This document shows positions 1 to 12,850 of a stretch of DNA of 64,000 nucleotides, piece after piece. Origin of the DNA: Neelides folsomi (lineage: Eukaryota > Arthropoda > Collembola > Neelipleona > Neelidae); contig JAQGBZ010000021.1 of assembly GCA_034687125.1 (NCBI GenBank), positions 186,001 to 250,000 on the forward strand, written 5' to 3'. How positions within the stretch are numbered: the first letter of the stretch is position 1; each line of letters opens with the position of its first letter. The notes under the pieces are model-generated. The model made no database searches, was not told the DNA's origin, and saw only the letters and a list, made by a program, of their open reading frames with translations. The position numbers were made by a program, and so were the translations under genes.

Positions 1-3000
1 TTAATTTGTGGTTGACTTTGACATTAATAGGAACTGTTCTGTAGTGAATTTATTCAATTTTCAAGCTAGTTATTCATAATATTTATTATGAAAACGGTTA
101 AAATGTTAATACCTAATTTCAATAATTACTTTAATTATTTACATCACATTCATTCAATTATCAGTAAATTAACGTAAATTACCAACTTATCTGTACTTTA
201 TAGGTAATTTACACAACTCATTCAATACAAGTTTCAACTTTTGGAAATATTTCTCGATGTGTTTTTATATTATGTTAGTTATTTTAATATATTCCATTTT
301 GTGCAGAGACGCTTTATTTTTTATACATCATTTAAGCTAAAGTTTAGTTGTAATAAAGAATAAAACGTAAGTTTAGGGAGATTTAAAAAACGATGGAAAG
401 AGTGTTTGATAAAAATTTTGCTCATCGAGGTGGATGATGCGATGTTGAATAAAATGTGTTTTTTAAAGCTATAACTTTGAGGAAGTGTGTGAATGACTTC
501 ATCTCCTTTTCTCCATCCCGAGACTGAAGGAAATATGAAAAGTATGAAAAGAGTAGCGGGGATTGTAAAGAACGGTAAAAGGCCGCCTCCTTCACTTCCC
601 ATGAGTTCTTTTGGGGGTAAGTGAGGCTTGCAAATTTGTGAAAAGTGAATGCGGTCCTTGAGACTCTCAAGTCCATTAGGACCTTTGGTAAGAGAAGAAT
701 TTGGAGAAGGAGTGGGAAAGGGTTGCGGAGCATCTGGGATACTTTTGAAAGTAAAAAAAAGATCTTCATAAGAATCTCCTGTACATTTGATTTCTTCCCT
801 TCCGCCTACCTTAAATTCCCCTCCAGGCGTCGTCTTTTACGAAAGAGTTCCGGGAGAAACTTTGAATTCCATTAAATTTACATTAGAGAATTTAACAAAG
901 CAAACGGGGCTCGACAATTCTTCCAACTTTCTCTCCTTATTCGAATAAAATGCAAAATGAAAGGAGAACTGTGCGTATGAAAATTCGAAAAATCTCAAAA
1001 AAGAAAAAAAACGAGATAATAAAATTCCTTCTGGTATAAAATATTTTATAAGAAGAATTACTCCAAGAAGTGTTTTGCTTCGAGAGAGAAGTTTCACTTA
1101 GAGGATTTCTCCTATAAAGACCAATGTGAGTTTTATCAAATCGAAAGAATCAAAATTTTAAAATCGAACCAAACACAATGAAGAAAAGTGTTGAATGGGA
1201 ATGCATTAAAAGTCCCTGTTATTTACACTCATTCTTTCTTTATTCCCATTGAATATAACAATTCTTTTTTGTCACTCGCCCCTTTCACTATGCATTTATT
1301 TCTTCTTTTCATTTCAATATCACCAAATGCCATTCAGTCAGTTTCAATTTTATTCACACACACTTTTACCATTCAATTCATAATGGAAATTATCAAGTTT
1401 TTAAAAGTTGACATTTGGAAAATTGAGTTACAAGAAACAAAGTAAAGACTTTAAAAATTTAGAGACAAATACATTTACTTTTTTATTATGTTCAATAATT
1501 ATGCCAATAAGATATTCTGAACTTTGTAATATTAGCTAAGACAATTTTTATAATTTAATAAATTTGATATTATTAACGGCGAAATTCCCACTGAAAAATA
1601 TTAAATATCAAATGAGACAAAATGATACATGTCATTCACGTTTTGATATAGTCAAATAAATATTCAAAGAATGAAGTGAAATTTTTCATCGTTTTTAACG
1701 CATTTTCTTTTATCGTTTTTACGTACATTGGAAGTCCCATTGAAGGTCTTTGTAAATAAAAGAATAATAGATAAATGATGTGCCTTCATTTTTCTTCCAT
1801 TTTGATTCAAAATGAAGTTTCCCTTCACGGGTTCAATTCCCCAATTGTGGAATATTATTAAAAGCTCTCCATTTTTAAAACCGGTTCTTCGGTCCATTCA
1901 TTTTTCATGTGTTTCGCCTATCTCTTTCTTATCGTTGGGAAAATACTGAAGGAAAAAACTTGGAGAAATCCCTTGTGTCTTCCACGCCTCATTTCCTTAA
2001 ACCCGTCCATCCCGAGAAATCTCCATTCCAGATTTCCGTCCCTTAACCCACATTCTCAAATATTCAACTCCTTTATTCACCCTTGGGCTCTCAAAAGAAA
2101 GTCAATTGCACGTTATATTGCATACTTGTTCTCAGTAAAACAACCCTTTTTCATTTTATATTGAGTCCCTATAAAGGATATTCACTTCCTTTTTTATATA
2201 TAATATTATTATATTGACTTCCCATTTTATTGCATACCACACCCCAAAATAAAAATAAAAATACGAAATCAATAAATATTTGAGTGACACGAACCGTTCC
2301 AAAACCTTCCAATTAATTTCTTATTGCACATTTTTGCTTTACTTTCTTTTACGCAGTATTTTGGAGGTTCGATGAAAATAAATACTCTTTTATTTTTTGT
2401 TTACTGGAGAAAGGAAAGAACAAATCTGGGAGCGATTTGGGAAATGAAAATGAAATGAAGATGGACTGCCTTTGGATATGTTGTTTAAAGGTTTACCTCG
2501 CTGTTGGTAAAGTCGAAAGGATTTCCTTGGCGGAGCGACGGAGGCTTTCACAGATTTCCTTCCTGACCTCTGGAGAGATTTAAAGTAGGGATTGAAAATT
2601 GAGTACGTTAACGATAAATCACCATATATTCCATATTATTCAATCCACAGTTTCGTTGTGTATTTGGGGCACGAGACGTTTTAACACTCACCACAATCTC
2701 ATTCACAATGCAAAGACACTTATTATTTACTTTGTTTGGTTTTGACTTTTGTAACTTGTTTAAATTCGTCACGAACACTGACTTGTGTAAGTTTACATAA
2801 AGTTAAAAGTAATAATATACAGTTAAATCTAAATATTAGACTGGTCACACTTTAGCTGTAGCTTTAATTAAATTGTTTATAACTTTAATTGACTTTTAAC
2901 TTTGTTGTCTTTAACTTTTAATTTTTACGTGAAATGAATTTTAAATAGAGGAGGAATCCAGATGAGTGTTCAGGAGTGTTTTTGAAAAAAAGTGTTCAGA

Positions 3001-6000
3001 GTTGGTAGTTTGTTAATGAGGGAGATAATGGAAAGAACGAGATGTTGATTTTACCACGGTTGTTTTCCAATGTGCTCTCCTTCGCTATGCTTCCAACCTC
3101 GGAGAGGAGAACGAGCCAAGTGAAGCCCAAAAATCGAGGGAATCTCAACGGGGAGGAATGAAGGGCGAATGGAGAAGGACCAAACGGCGCGCAAGCCTTT
3201 GTCGACCAAAATCTTCAACTTCTGCCAACACACGACCTCCCTCAACTCAAACACTTCACTCACACTTCAAACATTAAATAAAATTATATTTCTAATAATC
3301 CATTTAATTTATTATTTAAAACACAATTTTATTAACAAATCATAAACATAGGTAGTTTACTTCGTGTATGAGGATGCACAATATTTTAGTTGTAAAATTA
3401 TATTTTTTGGAACAAAGGATTAAATGAATTTTAGCCCTGAGCATAAGTTTTCCTTTTTGATCTTTTGGTTTCTTGTATCAGGGTTTGGTCCTTTGGTTTT
3501 GTAAATGGTTCCAGCTGGACTTGAAGACTAATTGAAGGTAAGGGCGAAGAGAAAGGATTTTTTAAGAACTTGGTCCATTTCATCTCTCACGGACGAATTT
3601 GCGGGGAGGAAATCTTTTAAGCCTTGCTAATTCTTCACGTCCACGTTTCCTTTACATTCATACGAGGATCTGTCAATACAAGAGCTCGATATAATTCATG
3701 GATTGAGTCTTTTAAAAGGGAGTTGAGTAATGTATACGGTGATTGTGTTAATAACGCTCCCGTCTTTTGTTTATTTGTCGAAAAGAGTGAAGTGCAAATG
3801 GTGGCATAAATTTACTTTATATCTTACAATCCTTTCACTCTTATGTCATATAACCGTGTATACCATCTTGCCATACACCCCCATACATTAATATCTACCA
3901 TACATTTAGCAATAGAATGTATACACAGTATTCCATACATAGAAGTTGAGTGTATTTGTATAAAAAAGTATTAAATAGTGTATTTTGGGTTATATGGGAA
4001 TGTAAGGAAGGTTTTATTTGGTTTTAGAGAAAGAGCAACAGAGTGTCGAAGAGTGTCGACGTGATATTGACATTTCCTTTTCCCAGCCTCCCTGCTGGCT
4101 TTTTAAACCTCCATCCCCTGAAGGGAGGGATTGAGCGACTCATTTCAAATTCAGTAAATGGGAGGAAGTTGAGCAGAGTTGAGGAAGGAGAAGAAAAGAC
4201 CAAGAGATTCCCAAACACCGAATTTTGCGGTGTGAAATTGGGCTGATGGGAGTGGAGTGGAGACCTGATTTGACTCACACCTTTCCTATACCATTCACAA
4301 CCTTTTAGATCATACTTCCAGGAAAGTGTAACGCAATGTTCTTTATAGTTATTGCATCTTCCTTAAAGGCTTCCTTTCTCTTCGACTATAGAGAAATTGA
4401 GTGGAGATTGAATAATACGATTTACTCTCCATTCTCTAGGATTGGAGTTTGAAGTGAAAATGATGTGGGTTAGGAGAACGCCGACTTCGAATTTCCTTCA
4501 AACTCAATTTAATTCACTTCGAAGGTCGGGGAATCTTTTTTAATAAAATTATCCTATCCACGTTGCTGGATTATTAAGATAGTTTGGTTATTGCCATTTA
4601 AAAATATTTAATACCACTATAGACTACTAGAGTTCTTATATATTATCATTATGGTTTTGCCTTTAAATTAAACAGAGATGAAATACAAAATACAACAAAT
4701 AAAATCATTGTTTAGATTTAAAAGGAATATTTGAAATGTCGGGGTTTGTTCGCTTTTGTGTATCTGGTAATTGTAATAGAAGCCGTAAATTGTGAATTCC
4801 AATTTCCTCCTTTTCCTCTCTTTTCTCTCATAAATGCCCGGATCTCGAGAAGGTGAACTTTCCCAATTGCCTATAATTTAAATCTAAGGCTTCTCCAACT
4901 TTCACAATAACATACTTTAAAGCAATCCGTTCTCTATAACTTTTATGAACATATTGGTATACCTACTTTTATAATCTTATATTGTTTAATCCATCTCTAC
5001 AAAGATACATTTTTTAAATTGTCTATATACTGAAGCATATGGCGAATTGAACATTGCATCTTCGAATACATCTCCACTTCCAGATACTTTATAAGTATTT
5101 ATATGTTGGACGTAAATGAAATTCTAAACTTATTTTTGACATTAGCTATTGAAGAACATTTGGAATGATATATTCATCTGATATATATAAATGTGAATAT
5201 ACATTTATAAGTATAGGGTCAGAAAAACATTTCTATAAAGTGAAGGGGATGATGGCACATGGGTTGAATATATTGTGTACACCTTGGACCTCTTCGTAAT
5301 ATAAAATGAGGATAATGTGTCGAAATGAGATTTCATTGCGCCTTCCTTCCGCTCGTTATTCCTCCTTTATTCCCTTCCCCTATTACGGGAGAGAGGTAGG
5401 AAGTGGGAGAAATCCCCGCTTCAATAAATCCTATATTATGTCCCTTTGACATTCTAAGAAAATACTATGGGCCACTAATGAGTTACGACCTATATCACAA
5501 TGCAATTGGACTTCCTATGGCTTCAATGAATAAAACCGTCAAATTCTCCTTACATAATATTAACAATATATTCTCAGCCTTATTTAACAACGCTTTTATA
5601 TTATGGAATAAGGAGCAAAGGATTGATTTGACAATGAAATAATTATATTGGTTCAAATGACAATATTGTAATTTGAATTGTAGAGTTTCCCTTTTATAAG
5701 TAGTGAGCATAACTGTGTATTTGCCCCATGTAAAATGGTATGTTATAACATGATAAGTTAAGCAATAATTTTATATGAATTGATGGAATTGAATTTATAT
5801 TTGCTTCAATTGCATCATTTGATTATTTTCATGGTCCAGGGAATTGAACGAGGAATAATTCCTCAACCGTGAATGTCCCAATAAAAGAAAATGCACAAAG
5901 CTCATTTGATAATAAAATATTCAAAAATTGTCAATTTAAGTATTTTTATTTTTTTATTCTATTACGACATTATGCTTTTTTATTATTTATTTAAATATTT

Positions 6001-6999
6001 CATTCATAACATTTTTTATATTCAGTTTAATACATGTGGCTGATTGGGTATTTTACCGTTGTTGCATACGAATTAAGCTCTTTTGAGAGTTTTAGGTGAT
6101 TTTAATTGCTTTGGATTAAAATGCAGAAAATTTTTTATGATAATAATAATTTTGTTTGACATTTCAAATTTTTTCAAGCGCTCATCAAGTTTAATTTAAC
6201 CATTTAAAAACTAAAAGCATGGACGAGAAATAATCTTGTGAATATATATCGCACAATTCCATCAAAATTGTCCATCAGGATTATTTTGAGTCTCCAAATG
6301 GTTTTTTTCCATGGAAGGTATCTTCATTTAATTACAAGGACGGAGGAATAATGAAGTGTGAAATTACCATTGAAAGGGGGATTCGTCGGAGTGAATTGAT
6401 GTAAAAGAATCTCATTTCCATCCGAAGGGTGAGACTCATCGGGGTAGGGGTGGAAAAAGGAAACGGGGTGAGCCACAAACGAATTCTTCTCGGTGTCAAA
6501 CCTCATCGGAAATACGCTCACGTGTCAACCCCTCACTCAACCCTTTCTGTGTCTTTTTCATATCTTCAGAACTAGTCGATTGACTTAACAAAATTCCCAA
6601 TATAACTAATACATATCTGGTCTCGGATCCTTTAAATCCTATTTCCATCCAGCTCATGTTAAAAGGTTTGAGTATTTGTTTAGCATACATATCTGTCACA
6701 TCAGCATCCATCAAAAGACATTTTCAAAATATCTAAATGCACAATCCTATTAAGGTCTATAACTAAATCTCAGTCATCCATATATTCCCATATATCAAAA
6801 TTCCATATCAGTGTGTAACTAAACATGCGTATGGGTCTGCGTATCTCTCCCTATGTAATAATATATCTTTCCATGTCATCCAATGGGTTTGGGTTCGGCT
6901 GTTCGAGTGTAAATTCATGAATGAATTAGAAGAAGACCCTGGATTTTGTAAAGACAATTAATGGAGAGGAAATCTCTGAATCGGCTGATATGGCCAATT
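1..6999. other. AT-rich non-coding DNA, no gene recognised
   Basis: No open frame here reads like a protein family, and none joins to a neighbour through plausible splice sites. The stretch alternates AT-rich tracts with purine- or pyrimidine-rich blocks. Scattered CATACAT and TATATA words occur around 3840-3990 and 5160-5220. It could be intergenic DNA or intron of a gene lying outside the window. Confidence 0.6.
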
Positions 7000-7770
7000 C
7001 CCCCTTCACCGAGGGGATCAAGTATCAAATTGTGAAATTGGGAGCTTTATTTAATACTTCCATCCTCTGCATCTCGGTCCAATCTCGGCACATGGTATTA
7101 GATATGGGGAAGATGTGTGTGCAACCCGTTGGCTAATACTAAATAGTTCCTCTCGTCTCCTCAATTCATTTTCAATGGTTCATTTGGTGGGGCTCGAGGG
7201 CGCGTAATGAGGTAGGGTGAGATTTACAAGGGACCGCTCAACGGCTCCTTCGCACATCCCAAACTTGTCTCGGGGATGTAATGAAAGAACTTTGCCCGGA
7301 TTGCCCATTTCTTATCGAGCCGACGGAGGGAGAAGAGAAAAGGAACAATGGATCTCATTATGACTTATTGATTTCAGATTCCGGCCCCTTTTGTCCTCAC
7401 CCACTTGGGAAGAATGGGACAAGGGGATGGGGCCTCATAAAAGGGACAACTGGCTGAGGGACGTCGAGAGGCCGATTAGGCCGAGGGAGATACAAAAATC
7501 CGTCGACGGCCGGTCCTAGAAATTACTCTCCCATTCCGACGTTCCTGTAACTATTGCACTGTGGGGGATGTCACACCCCGCCTATCAAACTCACACAACA
7601 CTCTCAGTAAAAGGGAGAAAGCTAAGGATGGGGACCATCCCTCTAAATGACTCACGAATTCCTCCCTCCCTCGCTCATTAACTTTTATAATGAAGAGCCG
7701 ACGATGTCAAAAGTCTCCCTTGGCTTCCAAAGCCTCTTCCCAAACTCCTCACGTTCGACAGAACCCAATA
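7000..7770. other. GC-richer non-coding block
   Basis: By eye this block is clearly less AT-rich than its flanks and lacks long A or T runs. It has no open frame of 60 codons or more and no RNA gene that I recognise. It could be a regulatory region, an unrecognised non-coding RNA, or very short exons. Confidence 0.35.
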
Positions 7771-8917
7771 AAATTCAGTTCAATTAATTAGAATTTTTGA
7801 GTTTTTGATTTCTATTAAAAAATTTATTGTTTTTATTTTAATACAATAATAACCAAATTTGACCTTACGTACTTTACAAAGAAGACCAGTAATGCGATCT
7901 ATATTTATTAATTTTCCCATTTTTCAAAATTTTTAATTTATTAAAATAAAATGAAAGGTTTATTGAAGTTTTATTAGGCTTAATCAACATGAAGTTACAT
8001 TAAAAATTAAAAACTATTTCATTTCATTCCGCATTTTCTGGTTCGACCCTCGATGATTAAAAAGTAGGAATTCTTGTCAAAGACCGTAAAATATTTGTGA
8101 ATACATATGAGGAGATGGGCAATGCATGTGTTGTGTAACATTCCATTGAGACAACTCTTGATGTACAATTGGACCCGACGTGGTCTCTTGAGTTCGTTTT
8201 CGTGCTAATAGGACAAATATAGTGGATTAGCAACGACGTCCCTCCGCACACGGCGGACTCCCTCATTTCATTAGTTGTTGGGTGGGGGACGGCGACTCCA
8301 CTCGTGTCATCGTCTTCGACCCTCCATATCTTTTTTACCCCTCCAGATGAAGAGATTTGATACGGGAGGAGATACGCAGAACCAGAGAGAGATGAGCTCA
8401 GAATAATAATTCATTTTCCACATAGATCCCCAATCCCTCTCAATCATCTCCCACATCCATGTTAAACCAAATCCAGGAATGATAGTGGAATGATGGTATA
8501 AAAAAGGTTGTAAGGGCGGAAGTCCATATGTCACGTATTCAGGAGGAAGAAAACCCCTTTGGTTCCCTATAGTTTATTATAGCACAAGGGCCCTTTACAA
8601 AAGACCTATGGATTTTGTATAGTGCGAGCGTATAAATTGGGGAAAATCGGGTTGTAAGTAATAAAGATGAAGTCTCTATGGAATGACATCATCCTCATTT
8701 ATAAACCCACACTGTGAATGCCTATGAATTTCTTTTTTACCAATTTTCCAATTCCTTCATTTTACGTTTAGTTGGACAATAATGAGTTTGTTGGGGTGTA
8801 AATATGGAAATGGGTGAGGAGACTTGATCCATGTATCAACCCTTGTAGGGCTGGAACTGAAGTCCTCACCCCTAAAACCCATCCTGGAACTCCCATTGTC
8901 ATTTCCAACCAGAAGCC

Positions 8918-8950
8918 TCAATCGGTTCGTTCGGTTCGTTTGGTTCATTG
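8918..8950. repeat. Short degenerate tandem repeat
   Basis: Three imperfect copies of a word like TCGGTTCGT or TTGGTTCAT follow one another. The repeat is short and of no evident function. Confidence 0.5.
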
Positions 8951-11900
8951 GATACGCCTTCACTTACAAGCACATTCAATTGTTCATCTAAATACATTTC
9001 CAACTTATTGTTAAACTACCATACAACTGTAGGATTTTAATAAGTAAATCCATAAAATAAGAATTTCTAACATTAATTTTATTAAACGACACAACAATTT
9101 GTTCTACTTTTTAATTTTTAAATATTTTATATTTAATTAAAATTAAAATATTTAACATTTGGATAGAATGAATTTAATTTTAAATGTTTATGACCTCTTT
9201 TAGAAAATATTATGACTTTTGCTTTTTTCTCTAAAGCGTATTTTGGGTCTAGTCCTAAAGGCCTTTTGTTCGCTCTAGTAAGTAATAAGGATTTGTCAAT
9301 GTTAGTTAATATAATGCAAAAGATTAAGTTTGGGTGCAATGAATATAATGTACTTCTTGCTATGACCCTTGCAAAGGCTCCAATCCCCTCGAGAGTTTGT
9401 TTTCTCATTTCCTTTCCCAAAAAGAGCGGACGGCATTAGAATAATCCCATTGTCCGACCTCGACTTAATTCCTCGGTCAATTTTGACGTTCAGTTTGAGC
9501 CAATGAGTCAATCCAGTGCTTTCCTCATCTCCAATCCTCATTTCCCTACTGACGCATTTCATTAAATCCAGTTGGGCGCTATTGAGGTTCACCCAGTCAC
9601 GAATATGAAGCCATGTGGAGTTGTTCTACTTGTGTATGACCAGCTTGGTCGCAATTGAGATGATCTGATGGAGGATTTGGGAAAATGACTTACAACAGTT
9701 CCCAATCTTCTATTTAAGTCTGAGGGAAAGGCCATCGATCAATTTGAAGGGATAATGTTGGATTTCCTCTTGATTAGAATCAAGGGGTCAGAGTGGGAGT
9801 CTCGGGAGGGCCGGAGGAATATAATCACTCATTCATTCACTCCTCTCTCCGACACCTTACCACTTACTCTAATCAAATGACAATACTTCAACTCCGCCTC
9901 ACAACGACTCCACTTCTTCCATTATCCTTCTTTAACAGGAATTGGGCTCAAGTCTTATCTTCTTCTTTAAGCTCCTTCTTCCCACATGGCTGAATCTCAT
10001 TCCAATTTTTTTCCCTTTACAATTCCTTCAAAATAGTATCTCAATTTCCTCGCGGTTGTTCACGCAAATCCGAAGAGATAACTACAAAGGCATTTTTTGT
10101 ACATATTCAAATCTTGCCACTTATCGGGTCAATATTACAAATCCTAATTTTTATAAAAACAATTAAACAAATAAAAATTACTTTAATCTGAAATAATAAG
10201 TTTGTACTTAATTTTGATTTGAGGTTAAAATCATAAACAGGATTAAATCGTGAATTATTATTATTCAAGAGTAAAATACAAATAAATACTACTATGATTC
10301 AAAGCTGGTTAAACTTATCATTTATAATTACATAATATTGTAAATACAGTATGAAAGTACTTATAATATGGTACATCCGCATATATTTATCTCCTGACTT
10401 ATTAGTCTTTATATGTAAGTATTAAAGGGAGTCTTTGGGGATGAAAAAGGATTTATGGGTTGAATTGGGTAACTCGTCGGTTCATCGGATCGGCTTAATA
10501 ATTTCGATCTTCTCCAATGGCCAGAGAATTGAGAATTGGAAGGGAGATGAGTGTCGTTGAAATGCATAGGTTTCTAATCCGATCATGGCAGCCTGGCCAG
10601 ATCCCCTTACTACCGCGACTGAACTTCAACTCTCGCCATCCTTCAATATTTTGATCTCTGCTAATAAATCTTTTTATTCCCCCGTGTTCTCTGCGGACGC
10701 CGCTCGTCCCTCAGCGCATTTCGCCCTACATCAAGGGCACCCATATGTTCTCCCATTATTACAACGGATTTAAACCCACTCAACATATAAAGTTCATTTC
10801 ATTTACATCTCTCCTCTTCCTATCATATACACTTCCCATTTATATAATATTATATACAGTAAGTACTTACATTATATTCTCTCTTCAACATATAAGATAT
10901 TGCGTTTATTTAAATTGCGCAATTCTGGTCTGACTGTCAAAAGACAAATGTCATGCTTATTAGTTCTAAGCGGGAAAATTTAAAGTTTTAATGTCAACCA
11001 AAGAATTAAATTGCTTTTCAAATGTGAACTGCGGGATGAGAAATTAAAGATCACATTGAGAATCCGCAGACCCAATGCCTGGACAAATGAATCCCCAGTA
11101 ATAAAAGTGAATTGAAGATTAAGCGTAATGAGAGATAATGTGTCTGCAGAGGCGGGCCTTCAACATTTGGAATCAAATCCCAGAAGAGATTCTCAAACCA
11201 CAACAGACCGGAACCAATTATTGAACTCGCACTCGTCTACGCCTCAAAATCCCTCAAATGTGTTTAATCAGTTCAACCGGACAATTTCCAAATGAGAAAT
11301 TTGAGATTAATAAATCCAACACAATACAAATAATCTTTGTTGTAAATAATATTTGTAATACACTATAGGGAAAACATAAAATGACATCTATTATATGTAT
11401 ACATACCATACATTTAGTACTTATATGGTATAATACAAACGATTAAAACTTTCAAACATCGCAAAATAATACATACAGTATGTTAATATAGATGTGGTAT
11501 ATTACATACAGTACGGCATAGCTAAATATTTATTGCTTAATCAGCTATGTATTCACATTCACTGATACATGTTGTATTATATTTACTAAAAGGAAAAATT
11601 CTATATGGAGTTACATAGATTATGTAACATTATTTAGAAGTAATATATCCCGAGTGAGCCACTTTTGAGTATTATTGTAAAAACATGATATTTGATTTCT
11701 CTTGTCTTCTCACATGTCATGATTTATAAATGGATAAAATTTTGAGCCTTGAAGCCAAATAAAGTTCTCATTTCCTCATTCCCTAAACAATCCTCTCTTT
11801 TCCTCTTTTCCTCATCATATGAAATCGTCCGTGGAGATGAAAAATAAAAAAGGAGGAGAGTAGTTGAATTGGATTTGCCGTGAGGGTTCGATTGCTCTTT

Positions 11901-12721
11901 TCCCAACCCTCATTTTCCCACAGTTGAGGAAAAGAGAAGAGAAGTAAAAAGCTCACTCCCTCCGCTTTCTTCTTCTCAAAACATGAAGATGGAATTTGAT
12001 CTTCTTTTTACAAGGCGGAACTGCGTAACAGGGTCTGTTTAATAACAATAAGGTGTGTCTTACGAGTCCATCTGTTCCCCTTCTTTACACATTTCTCTCC
12101 ACTTCCTTCTTTCCACGAGGAAGAAGGAAGGAAGGCTTAATGGGCCAACAGCATTATACAAAGGTATTATGACCAGAATCCAATTCACTCTCATTCTTAC
12201 ACATTTTCCAATCCTTAGTGTTATTACAAATCCTTATATTCACTGTCTACATTACACATGCACTGGGTACCGTCTGACTATTATTAGAACATTATTCCTA
12301 CACTTCTTTATACAATACTTCTTCAGTATACCACTATTGGTACAAATTTAATATCACTACTGTGGTAGTATTGAAGTACAGTAAAGGAATGTAATGTTGG
12401 AATATCTCGTATATCATATAATGTCATGTTGAATTTTGCCTTTTCTCCTATTTATGTTGGGTAGATGTGTGTGAGAAAAAGGGGGCTTGAAAATTTGAAG
12501 GGGCCTGGAGCTATACAAGGTCAGTTTAAAAGGGGAGTGAAGCAAGTGAAGTTCCGGAAGGAAATGCATCAAAGTCGCCAGATGAATCACCCCTACCCAA
12601 TTGAATGACATTTTGGATTTTGGATTGGAACGTGTAATTGTATTCTGTAATTTCATTTATTCTTTTTCGATCCATTCCAATTGGGTTGATTTTCTCTGCT
12701 TGAGTTCCTCCGAGAGTAAAC

Positions 12722-12850
12722 GTTAATTAATGGTGCATAGATGCACCAGTGAATGGGCGGTAATTAGTTAATTAGGAGAGAAAGGCGTGTAAATTCTATG
12801 GACTTGGAATCGTGAGAAATATTTCCCAACAAGGGAACCTAATTAACTCG
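12722..12850. promoter_or_regulatory. Perfect hairpin in a cluster of TAATTA sites
   Basis: TGGTGCAT at 12731-12738 and ATGCACCA at 12741-12748 form a perfect 8-bp stem with a 2-nt loop. TTAATTAA lies just upstream. TAATTAGTTAATTAG follows near 12761, and another TAATTAA near 12840. TAATTA is the common core for homeodomain proteins, so a regulatory role is possible, but in AT-rich DNA such cores also arise by chance. Confidence 0.25.

Noticed and set aside
8036-8060. GGTTCGACCC as a tRNA T-arm
   Set aside because: No matching acceptor or anticodon stem lies upstream.
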